Assembly (NCBI GenBank): GCA_016280725.1
Contig: JAEEHF010000053.1
Location: 1-61,841 of the forward strand
Source: Bacillota bacterium
Lineage (GTDB): Bacteria; Bacillota; Clostridia; TANB77; UBA1234
DNA: 61,841 bases
Direction of reading: 5' to 3'
Below are positions 27,468 through 38,979 of this stretch, in pieces. The notes beneath the pieces were generated by a model. It saw only the letters and a list, made by a program, of their open reading frames with translations, ran no database searches and had not been told where the DNA came from. Position 1 is the first letter of the stretch. Each line of letters begins with the position of its first letter. The position numbers and the translations under genes were made by a program.

Positions 27468-27674
27468 AGGTACACCTCCTTAAAATTTTAGTCCACAAGA
27501 ATTTTACCACGTTAACATAAATTGGTCAACTAAGATTCAATTTTTTTGCTTGTGAAAGGAGAAATAGCTCCATTTTTTTGGGGAATAGATGGCTTACTAT
27601 AAAATTATCCCTCTTGTAGCAAACGTATTTTCGTGATAAAATAACTGTTTGAATATCCTATAAGGAGAGAAAAA

Positions 27675-30626
27675 ATGAACGAATATATTGAGATTAAAGG
27701 CGCAAAAGTAAATAACCTTAAAAACATAGATTTAAAAATTCCTAGAGATAAGCTTGTTGTTGTTACGGGACTATCAGGTTCTGGAAAGTCAAGCCTAGCT
27801 TTTGACACGATTTATGCTGAAGGACAGAGAAGATATGTTGAAAGCTTAAGTGCATATGCTAGACAGTTTTTAGGGATAATGGAAAAACCAGATGTTGAAT
27901 ATATTAATGGTCTTTCTCCTGCAATTTCTATTGCACAAAAAACCACATCAAAAAATCCTCGTTCAACAGTAGGTACCGTTACCGAAATCTATGATTACTT
28001 AAGATTAATGTATGCTAGAGTAGGTGTACCACATTGCCCTAATTGTGGAAGAGAAATAAAACAACAATCAATAGACCAAATTGTAGATAGCGTTTTATCG
28101 CTTGGTAATGGAACTAGAATACAAATATTAGCTCCAGTTATAAGAGGTAAAAAAGGCGAATATACTAAACTTTTAGAAGATGCTAAAAAAGATGGTTTTG
28201 TCAGAGCTAGAGTTGATGGAACAATTTATGAACTTGGTGAAGACGAGATTGTTTTAGACAAAAAGAAAAAGCATAATATTGAAATTGTTGTTGATAGACT
28301 TGTAATTAAGGACGATATAAAGAACAGACTAAACGATTCTTTGGAAACAGCATTAAAATATGCTAATAAATTAGTATTAATAGATGTTTTATTTAATACC
28401 GATGATGAAGGTAATTATATTATTCCGGAAGTGCTTAAAGGAAGAGACTTTGAATATGGTACAAATATTGCAAATCTAAGCATTGATTCGGGTAAAAAGG
28501 CTAAAAAAATTGACTTAAGTCACATGGAAGTTTTGTTTTCACAAAACTATGCTTGCCCTGATTGTGGAATATCTATTGATGAATTAACACCTAGAATGTT
28601 TTCATTTAATAACCCATTTGGTGCATGCCCAGTATGTAGTGGTATTGGAAATCTTATGAAAATGGACCCAGATAGAGTTATCCCAGATAAAAGCGTTTCT
28701 CTTTTAGACGGAGCAATTCATGGCATGGGTTGGAGTAGAGATAAAGACGGCTCAATGGGGTTAATGTATCTTAACTCTCTTGCAAAACATTATGGTGTTG
28801 ATATAGAAGTTCCATACGAAGATTTGCCAGAGGATTTTAAAGACAAGATTTTATATGGAACTGGAGACGAAAAAATACATTTTGTTTATGAAAGTTCTTC
28901 AGGAAAAAGAACTTTTGATGCTCCGTTCGAAGGAGTAATTAATACTTTGGAGAGAAGATATAGAGAAACATCTTCAAATGGTATGAGAGAGTTCTATGAG
29001 TACTATATGTCTTCGTCTGACTGCCCTGAATGTAATGGTGCTAGACTTTCTAAAGAAGCTCTTGCCGTTACAATAAACGATAAAAATATTTTTGAACTAA
29101 CTAATATGTCTATAACAAAATTATTAGACTTTGTTAATAGTGTTAAATTATCTGAGAAAGATGAAATAATTTGTAAGCAAATATTTAAAGAACTAAAAGC
29201 AAGACTTGGATTTTTAAAAGACGTAGGACTTGAATATTTAACACTTTCAAGAAACGCTGGAACCCTTTCAGGAGGCGAAGCTCAAAGAATTAGGCTTGCT
29301 ACTCAAATTGGTTCTGGTCTTATGGGAGTTTTATATATTCTAGATGAACCAAGTATTGGACTTCATCAAAGAGATAATGAAAAACTTCTTGCATCACTAA
29401 AGAAGTTAAGAGATTTAGGAAACACACTAATCGTTGTTGAACATGATGAAGATACTATGTACGCAGCTGACCATATTATAGATATTGGCCCTGGTGCAGG
29501 TATTCATGGTGGATATGTTATAGCAGAAGGTACAGCAGAGGAAATTAAAAAGATTCCAGAATCTATTACAGGACAGTATTTAAGTGGAAAGCTTAAAATT
29601 GAAGTCCCTAAAAACAGAAGAAAAGGAAATGGTAAATACTTAGAGGTAATTGGAGCAGCACAAAATAATCTTAAAGATATTGATGTTAATATTCCTTTAG
29701 GGTTATTAACTGTAGTTACTGGTGTTTCAGGTTCTGGAAAATCTAGCTTAATTAATGAAGTTTTATGTAAGTATTTAGCACAAAAATTAAACAAGTCGTC
29801 AGATAGACCAGGTAAAGTAAAAAAGATAAAAGGAATTGAAAACTTAGATAAAGTTATAGATATTGACCAATCACCAATAGGTAGAACACCACGTTCTAAT
29901 CCTGCAACATATACTGGCGTATTTGACTTAATAAGAGATTTGTTTGTTGAAACTCAAGATGCAAAAATGAGGGGATATAGTAAGGGTAGATTTAGTTTTA
30001 ATGTCCCTGGTGGAAGATGTGAAACTTGCCAAGGTGATGGAATCATTAAAATTGAAATGCACTTTTTATCAGATGTTTATGTACCTTGTGATGTTTGTAA
30101 AGGAAAAAGATATAATAGAGAAACCCTAGAAGTTAAATATAAAGGAAAATCTATTGCAGACGTATTGGAAATGAGCGTTGAGGAAGCGCTAGAATTCTTC
30201 AAAAATGTTCCTAAGATTAAAAACAAACTTCAAACTTTATATGATGTTGGTCTTGGATACATTAAGCTTGGGCAAAGCTCAACTACTTTATCTGGTGGTG
30301 AAGCACAAAGAGTTAAACTTGCAACAGAATTATCTAAAAAATCTACTGGAAAGACAATGTATATTTTAGATGAACCAACAACAGGACTTCATATGGCCGA
30401 TGTTCATAAACTTATAGAAATATTAAATAGGCTTGTTGAAGGTGGAAATAGCATGATTATTATCGAGCATAACCTGGATGTAATTAAGGTAGCTGATTAT
30501 ATAATCGATTTGGGACCAGAAGGTGGAGACAATGGTGGTACTGTTATTGCTGAAGGAACACCTGAAGAAGTAGCAAAATGTAAGGAATCATATACAGGTC
30601 AATTCTTAAAAAGATGCCTAAAATAA
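27675..30626 (+). CDS. uvrA: UvrABC excinuclease subunit A
   Basis: A 983-residue dimeric ATPase that finds DNA damage in nucleotide excision repair. Two ABC modules: Walker [15 protein letters not shown] (about 31-44) and [14 protein letters not shown] (about 685), with signatures [13 protein letters not shown] and [13 protein letters not shown]. Zinc modules have CPNCGRE...CPDCG and CETCQGDG...CDVC. Length normal. The start is ATG 27675 behind AAGGAGAG. Confidence 0.98.
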   Translation: MNEYIEIKGAKVNNLKNIDLKIPRDKLVVVTGLSGSGKSSLAFDTIYAEGQRRYVESLSAYARQFLGIMEKPDVEYINGLSPAISIAQKTTSKNPRSTVGTVTEIYDYLRLMYARVGVPHCPNCGREIKQQSIDQIVDSVLSLGNGTRIQILAPVIRGKKGEYTKLLEDAKKDGFVRARVDGTIYELGEDEIVLDKKKKHNIEIVVDRLVIKDDIKNRLNDSLETALKYANKLVLIDVLFNTDDEGNYIIPEVLKGRDFEYGTNIANLSIDSGKKAKKIDLSHMEVLFSQNYACPDCGISIDELTPRMFSFNNPFGACPVCSGIGNLMKMDPDRVIPDKSVSLLDGAIHGMGWSRDKDGSMGLMYLNSLAKHYGVDIEVPYEDLPEDFKDKILYGTGDEKIHFVYESSSGKRTFDAPFEGVINTLERRYRETSSNGMREFYEYYMSSSDCPECNGARLSKEALAVTINDKNIFELTNMSITKLLDFVNSVKLSEKDEIICKQIFKELKARLGFLKDVGLEYLTLSRNAGTLSGGEAQRIRLATQIGSGLMGVLYILDEPSIGLHQRDNEKLLASLKKLRDLGNTLIVVEHDEDTMYAADHIIDIGPGAGIHGGYVIAEGTAEEIKKIPESITGQYLSGKLKIEVPKNRRKGNGKYLEVIGAAQNNLKDIDVNIPLGLLTVVTGVSGSGKSSLINEVLCKYLAQKLNKSSDRPGKVKKIKGIENLDKVIDIDQSPIGRTPRSNPATYTGVFDLIRDLFVETQDAKMRGYSKGRFSFNVPGGRCETCQGDGIIKIEMHFLSDVYVPCDVCKGKRYNRETLEVKYKGKSIADVLEMSVEEALEFFKNVPKIKNKLQTLYDVGLGYIKLGQSSTTLSGGEAQRVKLATELSKKSTGKTMYILDEPTTGLHMADVHKLIEILNRLVEGGNSMIIIEHNLDVIKVADYIIDLGPEGGDNGGTVIAEGTPEEVAKCKESYTGQFLKRCLK

Positions 30627-30647
30627 CATTGAAGGAAGGATTTTTAA

Positions 30648-31707
<1,060 letters not shown>

Positions 31708-31784
31708 TTGTTGAGTATTTATAAATTAATAGTATATAATTATTATTGAAAATAGATAAAAATCTTTTTAAAGGTGATGTTTTT

Positions 31785-33362
31785 ATGTTAAAAGATGGAA
31801 GAATACTAATTGGTAAAAGTGGAGAAAAGGAACTTTGTATTTTGCCTCAAATGGCAAACAGGCATGGTCTAATTACTGGTGCCACTGGCAGTGGTAAAAC
31901 AATTACTCTTAAAGTTATGGCAGAAAGCTTTTCGGAGATGGGAGTACCAGTATTCCTTTCAGACATTAAAGGAGATTTGGCTGGAACATGTATTCCAGGA
32001 ACTGCATCTGAAAAATTAAATGAAAGATTAAAAAAGATTGGAGTTGAAGATTTTAAATATAAAGGCTTTCCAGTAATCTTTTGGGATGTTTTTGGAAAAG
32101 ATGGACATCCTGTTAGAGCAGCAATTCAAGATATAGATCCAGTAATTCTATCTAGAATGCTTGGTCTTTCTGAGGTTCAAGAAGGAGTTTTAGCCCTTGC
32201 TCTTAGAATCGCAAAAGATAAGGGAATGTCTGTAATAGATTTAAAAGATTTACGAACGCTTTTGAACTATGTTGGCGAAAAAAGACAAGAATATACAATT
32301 AGCTATGGAAATATGTCAGCACAAAGTATTGGAAGCATTCAAAGAAGTGTTATTCAACTTGAAGACCAAGGTGGAAATAAATTCTTTGGTGAGCCTGCTT
32401 TAGATATTAACGACTTTTTGCAAGTTGATAGATTAACTGGCAATGGAAATATCAATATTCTACATGCGGTAGAGTTATTTAAGCAACCAAACCTTTATGC
32501 AACATTTATGTTATGGCTTTTATCAACACTAAACAATACTCTTCCCGAAGTAGGAGATTTAGATAAACCAAAAGTAGTATTCTTCTTTGATGAGGCACAC
32601 TTATTATTTAATGACTTGCCAGGATATATGCTTACAAAAATTACTCAAATTGTTAAGCTAATTCGTTCGAAGGGAATAGGATTATATTTTATTTCACAAA
32701 CTCCAAATGATATCCCAAATGAGATACTTGCTCAGCTATCGAATAAAGTTCAACATACATTAAGAGCATATACCCCAGCAGACCAAAAAATAGTTAAAGC
32801 TGTTGCAAATTCTTTTAGAACAAACCCTGAATTTAATACAGAAGAAGCAATTTTAGGACTTGGAACAGGTGAAGCTCTTATTTCGTTTGCTAACGAAAAG
32901 GGTGAACCAAATGTTGTTGAAAAAGCAACAATTCTTCCTCCACAAAGTGATATGGGTGCAATTGATGGTGCTACAAGACTTATGTGCCTAGCAAGAAGCC
33001 CATTAAACGGCAAATATGAAGAAGCGGTAGACAGAGAATCAGCTTATGAAGTAATTAATGAAGAAGTTAAGGAAAAAGTCGAGCAAGAAAGAAAAGAAAA
33101 TGAAGAAAAAGAGAGACTAAAGAAGGAAGCTGAAGAGAAGAAACAAGCAGAATTAGAGGAAAAAGAAAGAATCAAAAAAGAAAAAGAAGAGGCAAGAATA
33201 AAAGCTGCTAAGGAAAAAGAAGAAGAGAAAAAGAAGAAAGAGGAAGAAAAGAAGAGGAAAAACAATCCTGTTAATAAAGTAGGTAAAAAGATTGCTAATA
33301 AGGCAACAAATAAACTGCTTGATAAGGGACTAAATAAGTTATTTAAGAGCTTATTTAAATAA
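31785..33362 (+). CDS. HerA-like (DUF853) ATPase
   Basis: A 525-residue P-loop ATPase of the HerA/FtsK superfamily (DUF853). Walker A is GATGSGKT (about 30), Walker B is KVVFFFDEAHLLF, and an arginine-finger-like region FISQTPNDIP follows. The last 100 residues are a Lys/Glu coil. These proteins are thought to be DNA-translocating ATPases but bacterial DUF853 members lack a defined role. The start ATG 31785 follows AAAGGTGA; an upstream TTG at 31746 has no binding site. Confidence 0.85.
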   Translation: MLKDGRILIGKSGEKELCILPQMANRHGLITGATGSGKTITLKVMAESFSEMGVPVFLSDIKGDLAGTCIPGTASEKLNERLKKIGVEDFKYKGFPVIFWDVFGKDGHPVRAAIQDIDPVILSRMLGLSEVQEGVLALALRIAKDKGMSVIDLKDLRTLLNYVGEKRQEYTISYGNMSAQSIGSIQRSVIQLEDQGGNKFFGEPALDINDFLQVDRLTGNGNINILHAVELFKQPNLYATFMLWLLSTLNNTLPEVGDLDKPKVVFFFDEAHLLFNDLPGYMLTKITQIVKLIRSKGIGLYFISQTPNDIPNEILAQLSNKVQHTLRAYTPADQKIVKAVANSFRTNPEFNTEEAILGLGTGEALISFANEKGEPNVVEKATILPPQSDMGAIDGATRLMCLARSPLNGKYEEAVDRESAYEVINEEVKEKVEQERKENEEKERLKKEAEEKKQAELEEKERIKKEKEEARIKAAKEKEEEKKKKEEEKKRKNNPVNKVGKKIANKATNKLLDKGLNKLFKSLFK

Positions 33363-33370
33363 AAAAGGCA

Positions 33371-33393
33371 GTTAACAGCCTCGGCTGTTAACC
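33371..33393. repeat. Palindrome copying the tRNA-Asn anticodon arm
   Basis: GTTAACAGCCTC / GGCTGTTAACC forms a 9-bp hairpin. Bases 33380-33393 (CTCGGCTGTTAACC) are identical to 14 bases of the anticodon arm of the tRNA-Asn gene encoded 110 bases away on the other strand (33503-33516). Confidence 0.75.
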
Positions 33394-33432
33394 TCTGAAG
33401 TGATAGATTAGATTCTAGAAAGTAAGCAAAAA

Positions 33433-33466
33433 TAAAAAGGATACCTTTAGGTATCCTTTTTATTTT
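33433..33466. terminator. Bidirectional terminator between herA-like gene and tRNA
   Basis: Stem AAAAAGGATACC / GGTATCCTTTTT with loop TTTA. Confidence 0.9.
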
Positions 33467-33542
33467 TGGCTCCCCCTGTAGGACTCGAACCTACGACCTA
33501 TCGGTTAACAGCCGAGCGCTCTACCAACTGAGCTAAGGAGGA
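33467..33542 (-). tRNA. tRNA-Asn (GTT)
   Basis: A 76-base tRNA read on the minus strand: acceptor TCCTCCT / AGGGGGA, D arm TAGCTCAGTTGGTAGAGC, anticodon stem TCGG / CCGA with loop CTGTTAA (anticodon GTT), T arm GTAGGTTCGAGTCCTAC, and encoded CCA. Promoter TTGACA-18-TATACT on the minus strand at 33593-33564. Confidence 0.96.
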
Positions 33543-33563
33543 ATATGTATTTTGACCATAATT

Positions 33564-33593
33564 AGTATATTCTTTTTTGTAATATAATGTCAA
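33564..33593 (-). promoter_or_regulatory. Promoter of tRNA-Asn
   Basis: Minus-strand TTGACA (33593-33588), 18-base spacer, TATACT (33569-33564). Confidence 0.7.
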
Positions 33594-33680
33594 TATCTTT
33601 TTAATGAGTTTTTGTTGATAATTCTTTAAGTTTGATGTAATATATTATCGTTAAGTATATTAGAATTTGGGGGGAACGAT

Positions 33681-34139
33681 TTGAAAAAATTACTAGTTTA
33701 TTTTATAGCTTTTATAATATCTTTTGGCGTTTTATTTACACCTAACTATTCTAAAAGTATTGCCGCTGAAACTAAGGTAGCATCTTCATCAAGTACAGAA
33801 AATGAAATTGATGAGCTTGATACTGGATTAGGAAATGCTTCAAAAGTTACTATTAATAAATTAAAAACAAAAGAGGAAAGAATAGCTTCATACACAGAAG
33901 CTCTAGGTGGAAATAAAACTTATGGTACAGTTTTGTATTGGCTAAATGTTGTTAGAGATTACAGCGTTCCAGTATTCTTTGTACTATTAGTTATTGCTTC
34001 GCTTAATTTCTTCATTATTGGAAATAAAAAGTTAGAGAAGCGAGAACAAGGCTTTAGTATGCTTGTTACTCTTATTATAGGTTTAATCGTATTTCAAGTT
34101 TTACCATTTTTATTCGCTATAATTGTAGCAGGAAGGTGA
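33681..34139 (+). CDS. VirB2/TrbC-like small membrane protein
   Basis: A 152-residue protein starting at TTG 33681 behind a G-rich site. It has a signal peptide (about 1-28), a polar region rich in Ser/Thr/Lys (30-85), and two hydrophobic segments (about 95-115 and 128-150) joined by a short basic loop. This layout is that of VirB2/TrbC pilins of type IV secretion systems, but I see no sequence signature, so this is a guess. It is immediately followed (8 bases) by a large TadZ/CpaE-like protein, suggesting a shared assembly. Confidence 0.65.
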   Translation: MKKLLVYFIAFIISFGVLFTPNYSKSIAAETKVASSSSTENEIDELDTGLGNASKVTINKLKTKEERIASYTEALGGNKTYGTVLYWLNVVRDYSVPVFFVLLVIASLNFFIIGNKKLEKREQGFSMLVTLIIGLIVFQVLPFLFAIIVAGR

Positions 34140-34146
34140 TACACGT

Positions 34147-36612
34147 ATGAAAGTTCTTTTTGCAATTGGTAATGCGGCGGTGTCTGAAGAAGTAAAAAAG
34201 CAGTATTATGAACTTTATGAAGAAAAGCTTGAAAGTAAAGATGTTTTTTATTTCAAAGCAATTTTGGAAGAAGTAAAAAGAGATAAGTCATATGATAGAA
34301 TAGTTATTGCAGAACAACTTGAACCAATGCAGAATAATATAGTATCTACGAACGATCAAATCATTTTTAATAATATTGACAGCATTACAGACGAAATAGA
34401 CAACTCGGTTATTATTTTTATTTGTTCAGATAATAGAACAAAAAGTGATTCTTTGATGAGTAGACTATACAATATTGGTATTTACAATATACTTATGGGC
34501 GATGAAAGGCAGCCAAGGCAGCTATGTAGCTTGTTAAGAGAACCAAGAAATAAAAGAGAAGCAAAAGAATATTTAAGAAGTAATCCGGCACTTGGTGAAG
34601 AATCTGTTGTTATTCCTGATGAGGGTGTTGATGAAAGAGAACTACTTAATATTCTTAATTATTTTGATAGATTAAGAACAAAAGAAGAATATCTTAACAG
34701 CTTTGCAGGTATTGTAGATCAATATAATGACGAAGATCTTATGGTTATTGTAGCCACACTTACAAAAAAACTGGAAAAAAGAGGGCCAGAAATATTTGAA
34801 GCTCTTAAGGAAGATCCTAGATTCTCTAAGTATTGTGGATGGGTTGATAAAGAAAATACAGAACCAGATTCTAAGGCTGGAATTTTGGGATTTTTGAAGG
34901 GTAAGAAAACCTTTAGTGGTGCTTCAAATAATCTAAAGAAAATGATAAAGAGTCATAGGAAAGATAGTGATATTAATCCTATTTCTGAAGACAATAAATC
35001 ACAGGTAGATTCAAACAGCCTTTCAAGCGAGGGTGTTCGATTAGCGGAAATAGAAGAACAAGAAAGAGCTAATCAAGAAAGAGAAAGAGTACAAAATGAC
35101 AATTTAATAGCTGAACAAGAAGCAGCAATAAAAGCCCAACAAGAGGCAATGATGAAAGCACAGCAAGAGGCTATGATGAAAGCTCAACAAGAAGAAATGA
35201 TAAAAGCTCAGCAAGAAGCAATGATGAAAGCTCAGCAAGAAGCAATGCAAAATGCTCAGCAAGAAGCAATGCAAAATGCTCAGCAAGAAGCGATGCAAAA
35301 GGCTCAACAAGAAGCAATGCAAAAGGCTCAGCAAGAAGCAATGCAAAAGGCTAAGCAAGAAGCGATGCAAAAGGCTCAACAAGAAGCAATGCAAAAGGCT
35401 CAGCAAGAAGCTATGCAGAAGGCTCAGCAAGAAGCAATAAATAATCGAGAACAAGAGGAGTTGCAAAGCAAATTGAATAATGTCATATCACAATCTTCTC
35501 AACAAAATAATGGGTTCAGTTTTCAAAATAATGATGATTCTTTTGTTTTTGACACGAGCACGAATCAATCTGGTATGCAAGAGTTAACACAAGAAGAAAT
35601 ATTGAGAGCTCAGCAAGTTGAGAGTCTTAGAAAGCAGCAAGAACAAATTCAAAAAGAAAGAGAAGAACTTAGAGCTAGACAGCAAGAGTTAGAAGCAGGT
35701 GTTGGTGGTAGTATCTTTTCTACTAACTCGTCTCCTGCTGGTAATTTTGAAGAACCAATTAAGACAGAATCACAACCAAATACGCAGGGAGCGTCTGATT
35801 TTGATTCGTTACAAATTCAAAAGAATTATAAAAAGGTAGTTGCTTTTATTGGTACGAATAAAGTTGGAACGAGTTTTATCTCAAATTCAATTGGTACACT
35901 TTTAGCACAAAAAGGGGTTAAAGTTGCTATTCTTGATATGACGAAAACAAGAGGACTATATTGGTTTTATGGCGATGAAACACTTAAGAGAAGAGATATT
36001 GTTTCTTCATGTATGACAAATTTATCGAATGGAATCGCTTCTCCAATCCATGTTGGAAAAAATAAAGGACTTGCACTATATACTACTATACCAGGTGGAG
36101 ATGAAGATAACAGAAAACAGTATAAGCATAGAAGTATAGTTGATACTGCAAAGAGAAGTTCAGATATTTTGATAATTGATTGCGATTTTACAACACCATA
36201 TGAATACCTTGAACAAGCGCAAGAAATATATATAGTTGTTGACTTTGACTTGGTTAAAGTTCAAGAAACTGTTCAATTCTTGAAGGAACTTAAATCAAAT
36301 CAGATTGACTGGTCTAAACTAAGAGTTGTTGTAAATAATGCTGTAAAGAGTAAGATCAATGCAAAGAAGATTATTAAGGGTGCATTAAAGTACTATAATG
36401 ATCCAAACATGACATATACAGATGAATTTGAAGAAATCAAACAATATGTCGAATTTGAATTGGAACCATCTAATTTTGCAAATTATATAGATAGCATGGA
36501 AAATGGAAATCTAAATGTTGATAAATATTCTTTGCTTATGAAAAGATCACTTAATGACTTGGTTTCAATGATTTATGGTAATGCAACAAAGAAGAAGGGT
36601 TTATTTGGATAG
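34147..36612 (+). CDS. TadZ/CpaE-like ATPase with octapeptide repeats
   Basis: An 821-residue protein in three parts. Residues 1-130 resemble the atypical receiver domain of TadZ/CpaE. Residues 330-433 are 13 tandem copies of an octapeptide, AQQEAMQK or close variants, encoded by 24-bp units. The C-terminus (from about 560) is a ParA/MinD-like domain with a deviant Walker A, GTNKVGTS (569-576), in which the usual lysine before Ser/Thr is missing, as in some TadZ-type proteins. DILIIDCDF is the Walker B. Such proteins position pilus or secretion machines at the cell pole. Partner of the small membrane gene upstream. Confidence 0.75.
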   Translation: MKVLFAIGNAAVSEEVKKQYYELYEEKLESKDVFYFKAILEEVKRDKSYDRIVIAEQLEPMQNNIVSTNDQIIFNNIDSITDEIDNSVIIFICSDNRTKSDSLMSRLYNIGIYNILMGDERQPRQLCSLLREPRNKREAKEYLRSNPALGEESVVIPDEGVDERELLNILNYFDRLRTKEEYLNSFAGIVDQYNDEDLMVIVATLTKKLEKRGPEIFEALKEDPRFSKYCGWVDKENTEPDSKAGILGFLKGKKTFSGASNNLKKMIKSHRKDSDINPISEDNKSQVDSNSLSSEGVRLAEIEEQERANQERERVQNDNLIAEQEAAIKAQQEAMMKAQQEAMMKAQQEEMIKAQQEAMMKAQQEAMQNAQQEAMQNAQQEAMQKAQQEAMQKAQQEAMQKAKQEAMQKAQQEAMQKAQQEAMQKAQQEAINNREQEELQSKLNNVISQSSQQNNGFSFQNNDDSFVFDTSTNQSGMQELTQEEILRAQQVESLRKQQEQIQKEREELRARQQELEAGVGGSIFSTNSSPAGNFEEPIKTESQPNTQGASDFDSLQIQKNYKKVVAFIGTNKVGTSFISNSIGTLLAQKGVKVAILDMTKTRGLYWFYGDETLKRRDIVSSCMTNLSNGIASPIHVGKNKGLALYTTIPGGDEDNRKQYKHRSIVDTAKRSSDILIIDCDFTTPYEYLEQAQEIYIVVDFDLVKVQETVQFLKELKSNQIDWSKLRVVVNNAVKSKINAKKIIKGALKYYNDPNMTYTDEFEEIKQYVEFELEPSNFANYIDSMENGNLNVDKYSLLMKRSLNDLVSMIYGNATKKKGLFG
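35134..35445 (+). repeat. Tandem 24-bp repeats encoding octapeptides
   Basis: Thirteen in-frame 24-bp units, roughly GCTCAGCAAGAAGCAATGCA plus AAAG, inside the TadZ-like gene; later copies are nearly identical, so expansion is recent. Confidence 0.92.
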
Positions 36613-36642
36613 AATAAAAGGAATTATAAGGAGGTATCTATT

Positions 36643-36915
36643 ATGGGCTCTGAAAACACGATTTTCTTTAAAGTAGAAAAAGAAAAAAATGAAAACTTTA
36701 AACAAATTCTTAAGGAAGTATATGACGCGATGGCGAAATCTGATAAAGGATATGAGCCAATTAGCCAAATAGTAGGTTATATATTGTCTGGAGATCCTAC
36801 GTATATAACTAGTGAGAAAAATGCAAGAAGTCTTATTCGACAAGTAGAAAGAGATGAACTTCTTGAAGAACTTGTTAAAGAGTATATAGGGGTTAATGAA
36901 TGGAAAAAAGAATAA
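36643..36915 (+). CDS. ireB: IreB family regulatory phosphoprotein
   Basis: A 90-residue protein of the IreB (DUF965) family. Motifs include [31 protein letters not shown] and [16 protein letters not shown]. In Enterococcus IreB is phosphorylated by the Ser/Thr kinase IreK and affects cephalosporin resistance. Overlaps ruvX by 16 bases; the ireB-ruvX-DUF1292 order is conserved in Firmicutes. No kinase gene lies in this window. Confidence 0.95.
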   Translation: MGSENTIFFKVEKEKNENFKQILKEVYDAMAKSDKGYEPISQIVGYILSGDPTYITSEKNARSLIRQVERDELLEELVKEYIGVNEWKKE

Positions 36916-37334
36916 TTGGGCTTGATTATGGCGAAGCACGTACGGGTGTTGCAGTATCCGATTTGCTTGGCATTACGGCTCAAGGAGTAACATCAATAAA
37001 GCATAAAAGTGACAAAGAGCTTTTAGATACTTTAGATAGATATATAGAAGAATACTCACCTAAAAAAATAGTGATTGGATATCCAATTAATATGAATGCT
37101 ACGCTTGGCCCTAGAGCTAAAAAGACAGATAAGTTCATTGAAAAATTACAAGAACGATATGGATTAGCTATTGAAAAAATAGATGAACGACTTACAACAG
37201 TTAGCTCTCATAAGACAATGACTACTATGGGTACAAGTAAAGATAAGAAAAAGAACATTGTTGATATGATGTCAGCAGTTCTTATATTACAAATGTATTT
37301 AGATAAGAATAAAAATAAAAAGAAAGAGGTGTAA
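36900..37334 (+). CDS. ruvX: Holliday-junction resolvase-like RuvX (YqgF)
   Basis: A 144-residue RNase H-fold nuclease. Conserved parts: [15 protein letters not shown] (catalytic Asp), [17 protein letters not shown] and [11 protein letters not shown] (acidic residues), and a final [10 protein letters not shown] helix. Thought to resolve DNA junctions or process rRNA. Overlaps ireB; DUF1292 follows after 5 bases. Confidence 0.95.
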   Translation: MEKRIIGLDYGEARTGVAVSDLLGITAQGVTSIKHKSDKELLDTLDRYIEEYSPKKIVIGYPINMNATLGPRAKKTDKFIEKLQERYGLAIEKIDERLTTVSSHKTMTTMGTSKDKKKNIVDMMSAVLILQMYLDKNKNKKKEV

Positions 37335-37339
37335 AGAGG

Positions 37340-37648
37340 ATGGATGAGGAAAAAATGAATGGACAAGTTCCTGAAGATGGAGAGGAACTTAATAGCAGAG
37401 TAGTATTAACAGACCAAAATGGAAATGATACTGAATTTGAGTTTCTTGATATAGTTGAATGTGATTCAAAAGAGTATGTGATACTATTGCCTGTTGAAAA
37501 CCTTGAAGATGGCGAAGTAGTTATTTTCAGAATTGAAGGTGAAGGTGACAACGAAACGTACATAGGAGTTGAAACAGAAGAAGAAGCTGCCAAAGTTTTT
37601 GCTGTTTTCAAAGAAAAAGCTAAAGACGACTTCAATTTTGTTGATTAA
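37340..37648 (+). CDS. DUF1292 protein (YrzB-like)
   Basis: A 102-residue acidic protein with LTDQNGNDTEFEFLDIVEC, YVILLPVENLEDGEVVIFRI and a C-terminal FNFVD. DUF1292 family; third member of the ireB-ruvX cluster; function unknown. Confidence 0.9.
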   Translation: MDEEKMNGQVPEDGEELNSRVVLTDQNGNDTEFEFLDIVECDSKEYVILLPVENLEDGEVVIFRIEGEGDNETYIGVETEEEAAKVFAVFKEKAKDDFNFVD

Positions 37649-37671
37649 TCAATATTTGATGAGAGGTGAGT

Positions 37672-37704
37672 GGTGAGAAGTGGAATAATGCTTCTCACCT
37701 TTTA
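37672..37704 (+). terminator. Terminator after ireB-ruvX-DUF1292
   Basis: Stem GGTGAGAAG / CTTCTCACC with T-rich tail. Confidence 0.85.
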
Positions 37705-37733
37705 TTGTAAATATATTTAGGAAGGAAATTATA

Positions 37734-38957
37734 ATGCATAAAATTGACGAGATTGTAAAAAATGCAGATTATGAATTGAGAACTATATTTGATGGCTTGG
37801 ATAGTATAGAGTATACTAACACGTTAAAAGTACTTAAGGCTTTTAATGAGAATAAAATATCTGAAGCACATTTACAAGGAACAACAGGTTATGGATATGG
37901 AGATATTGGAAGAGAAGCTATCGAAAAAATCTTTGCTAGTGTTTTTAAAGGTGAAGATGCCATAGTTAGATCACAATTTATATCTGGAACGCAAACAATA
38001 TCTACATGTTTGTTTGGCATATTACGCCCTGGTGACACAGTATTAAGCATTAATGGAAAACCATATGATACGTTAGATGAGGTTATTGGAATAATTGATA
38101 ATCCAAGCTCTCTTAAAGCATGGGGAATAAATTATGAGCATGTTGAACTTAAAGATGGTAAATTTAACTTATCTGAAATTATTAAAAGAGTCTCAAAGAA
38201 TGATATTAAACTCATAATTGTTCAACGCTCAAGAGGATATTTATATAGAGATGCTTTTACGATTGAAGAATTAGAAAATGTGTTTAATGAAATTCATAAA
38301 GTAAATAATACTGCATATATAATGGTAGATAACTGTTATGGAGAATTTACAGATACAAGAGAACCGATTGAGGTTGGTGCTGATGTTATAGTTGGCTCAC
38401 TGATTAAAAATCCAGGTGCTGGAATCGCTAAAACTGGTGGATACATAGTAGGAAAAAAGGTACTCATAGAATATATATCTGATAGATACAGTGCTCCAGG
38501 ACTTGGTAAAGAAGGTGGAGCATCATTTAATCATAATAGAGAAATACTTCAAGGATTCTTTATGGCTCCTCATACTGTAAATCAAGCGTTAAAGACTGCT
38601 GTTTTTTCTGCTTATTGTCTCGAAAAACTAGGATATGAAGTATCTCCTAAATATAATGCAAAAAGATCGGATATTGTTCAGATGATTAAGTTTAATGATC
38701 CTGAAAAATTAGTTAAGTATTGTCAAGGCATACAAGCAATGTCGCCAGTAGATAGCCATGTTAAACCAATGCCATGGGATATGCCTGGATATACTGATCA
38801 AGTTGTAATGGCTTCGGGAGCTTTTACAGCCGGTTCTTCAATAGAGATTAGTTGTGATGGTCCTATAAGACCACCATACGTTGCGTATCAACAAGGAGGA
38901 CTAACATATCAAAGCGGAAAGCTAGCAGTTATTAATGCAATTAATGCAATCAATTAA
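37734..38957 (+). CDS. Methionine gamma-lyase/aluminium-resistance family PLP enzyme
   Basis: A 407-residue PLP-dependent enzyme like YnbB. Motifs: RSQFISGTQTISTCLFGIL, VDNCYGEFTD and GSLIKNPGAGIAKTGGYI (PLP-binding lysine in SLIKNPG). The C-terminus GPIRPPYVAYQQGGLTY is typical. Annotated variously as aluminium-resistance protein or methionine gamma-lyase; true substrate unknown. Confidence 0.92.
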   Translation: MHKIDEIVKNADYELRTIFDGLDSIEYTNTLKVLKAFNENKISEAHLQGTTGYGYGDIGREAIEKIFASVFKGEDAIVRSQFISGTQTISTCLFGILRPGDTVLSINGKPYDTLDEVIGIIDNPSSLKAWGINYEHVELKDGKFNLSEIIKRVSKNDIKLIIVQRSRGYLYRDAFTIEELENVFNEIHKVNNTAYIMVDNCYGEFTDTREPIEVGADVIVGSLIKNPGAGIAKTGGYIVGKKVLIEYISDRYSAPGLGKEGGASFNHNREILQGFFMAPHTVNQALKTAVFSAYCLEKLGYEVSPKYNAKRSDIVQMIKFNDPEKLVKYCQGIQAMSPVDSHVKPMPWDMPGYTDQVVMASGAFTAGSSIEISCDGPIRPPYVAYQQGGLTYQSGKLAVINAINAIN

Positions 38958-38979
38958 TTGTTTTATAGAATTCTTTTTT

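Noticed and set aside
27551-27600. Terminator or REP-like element before uvrA
   Set aside because: Only a 4-bp GGAG/CTCC stem with T-run; too weak to call.
35134-35445. CRISPR-like array
   Set aside because: Units are tandem without spacers and encode an in-frame octapeptide repeat.
35104-35466. Leucine-rich 120-residue reading frame on the minus strand
   Set aside because: Shadow of the octapeptide repeat region; periodicity comes from the 24-bp units and there is no binding site.
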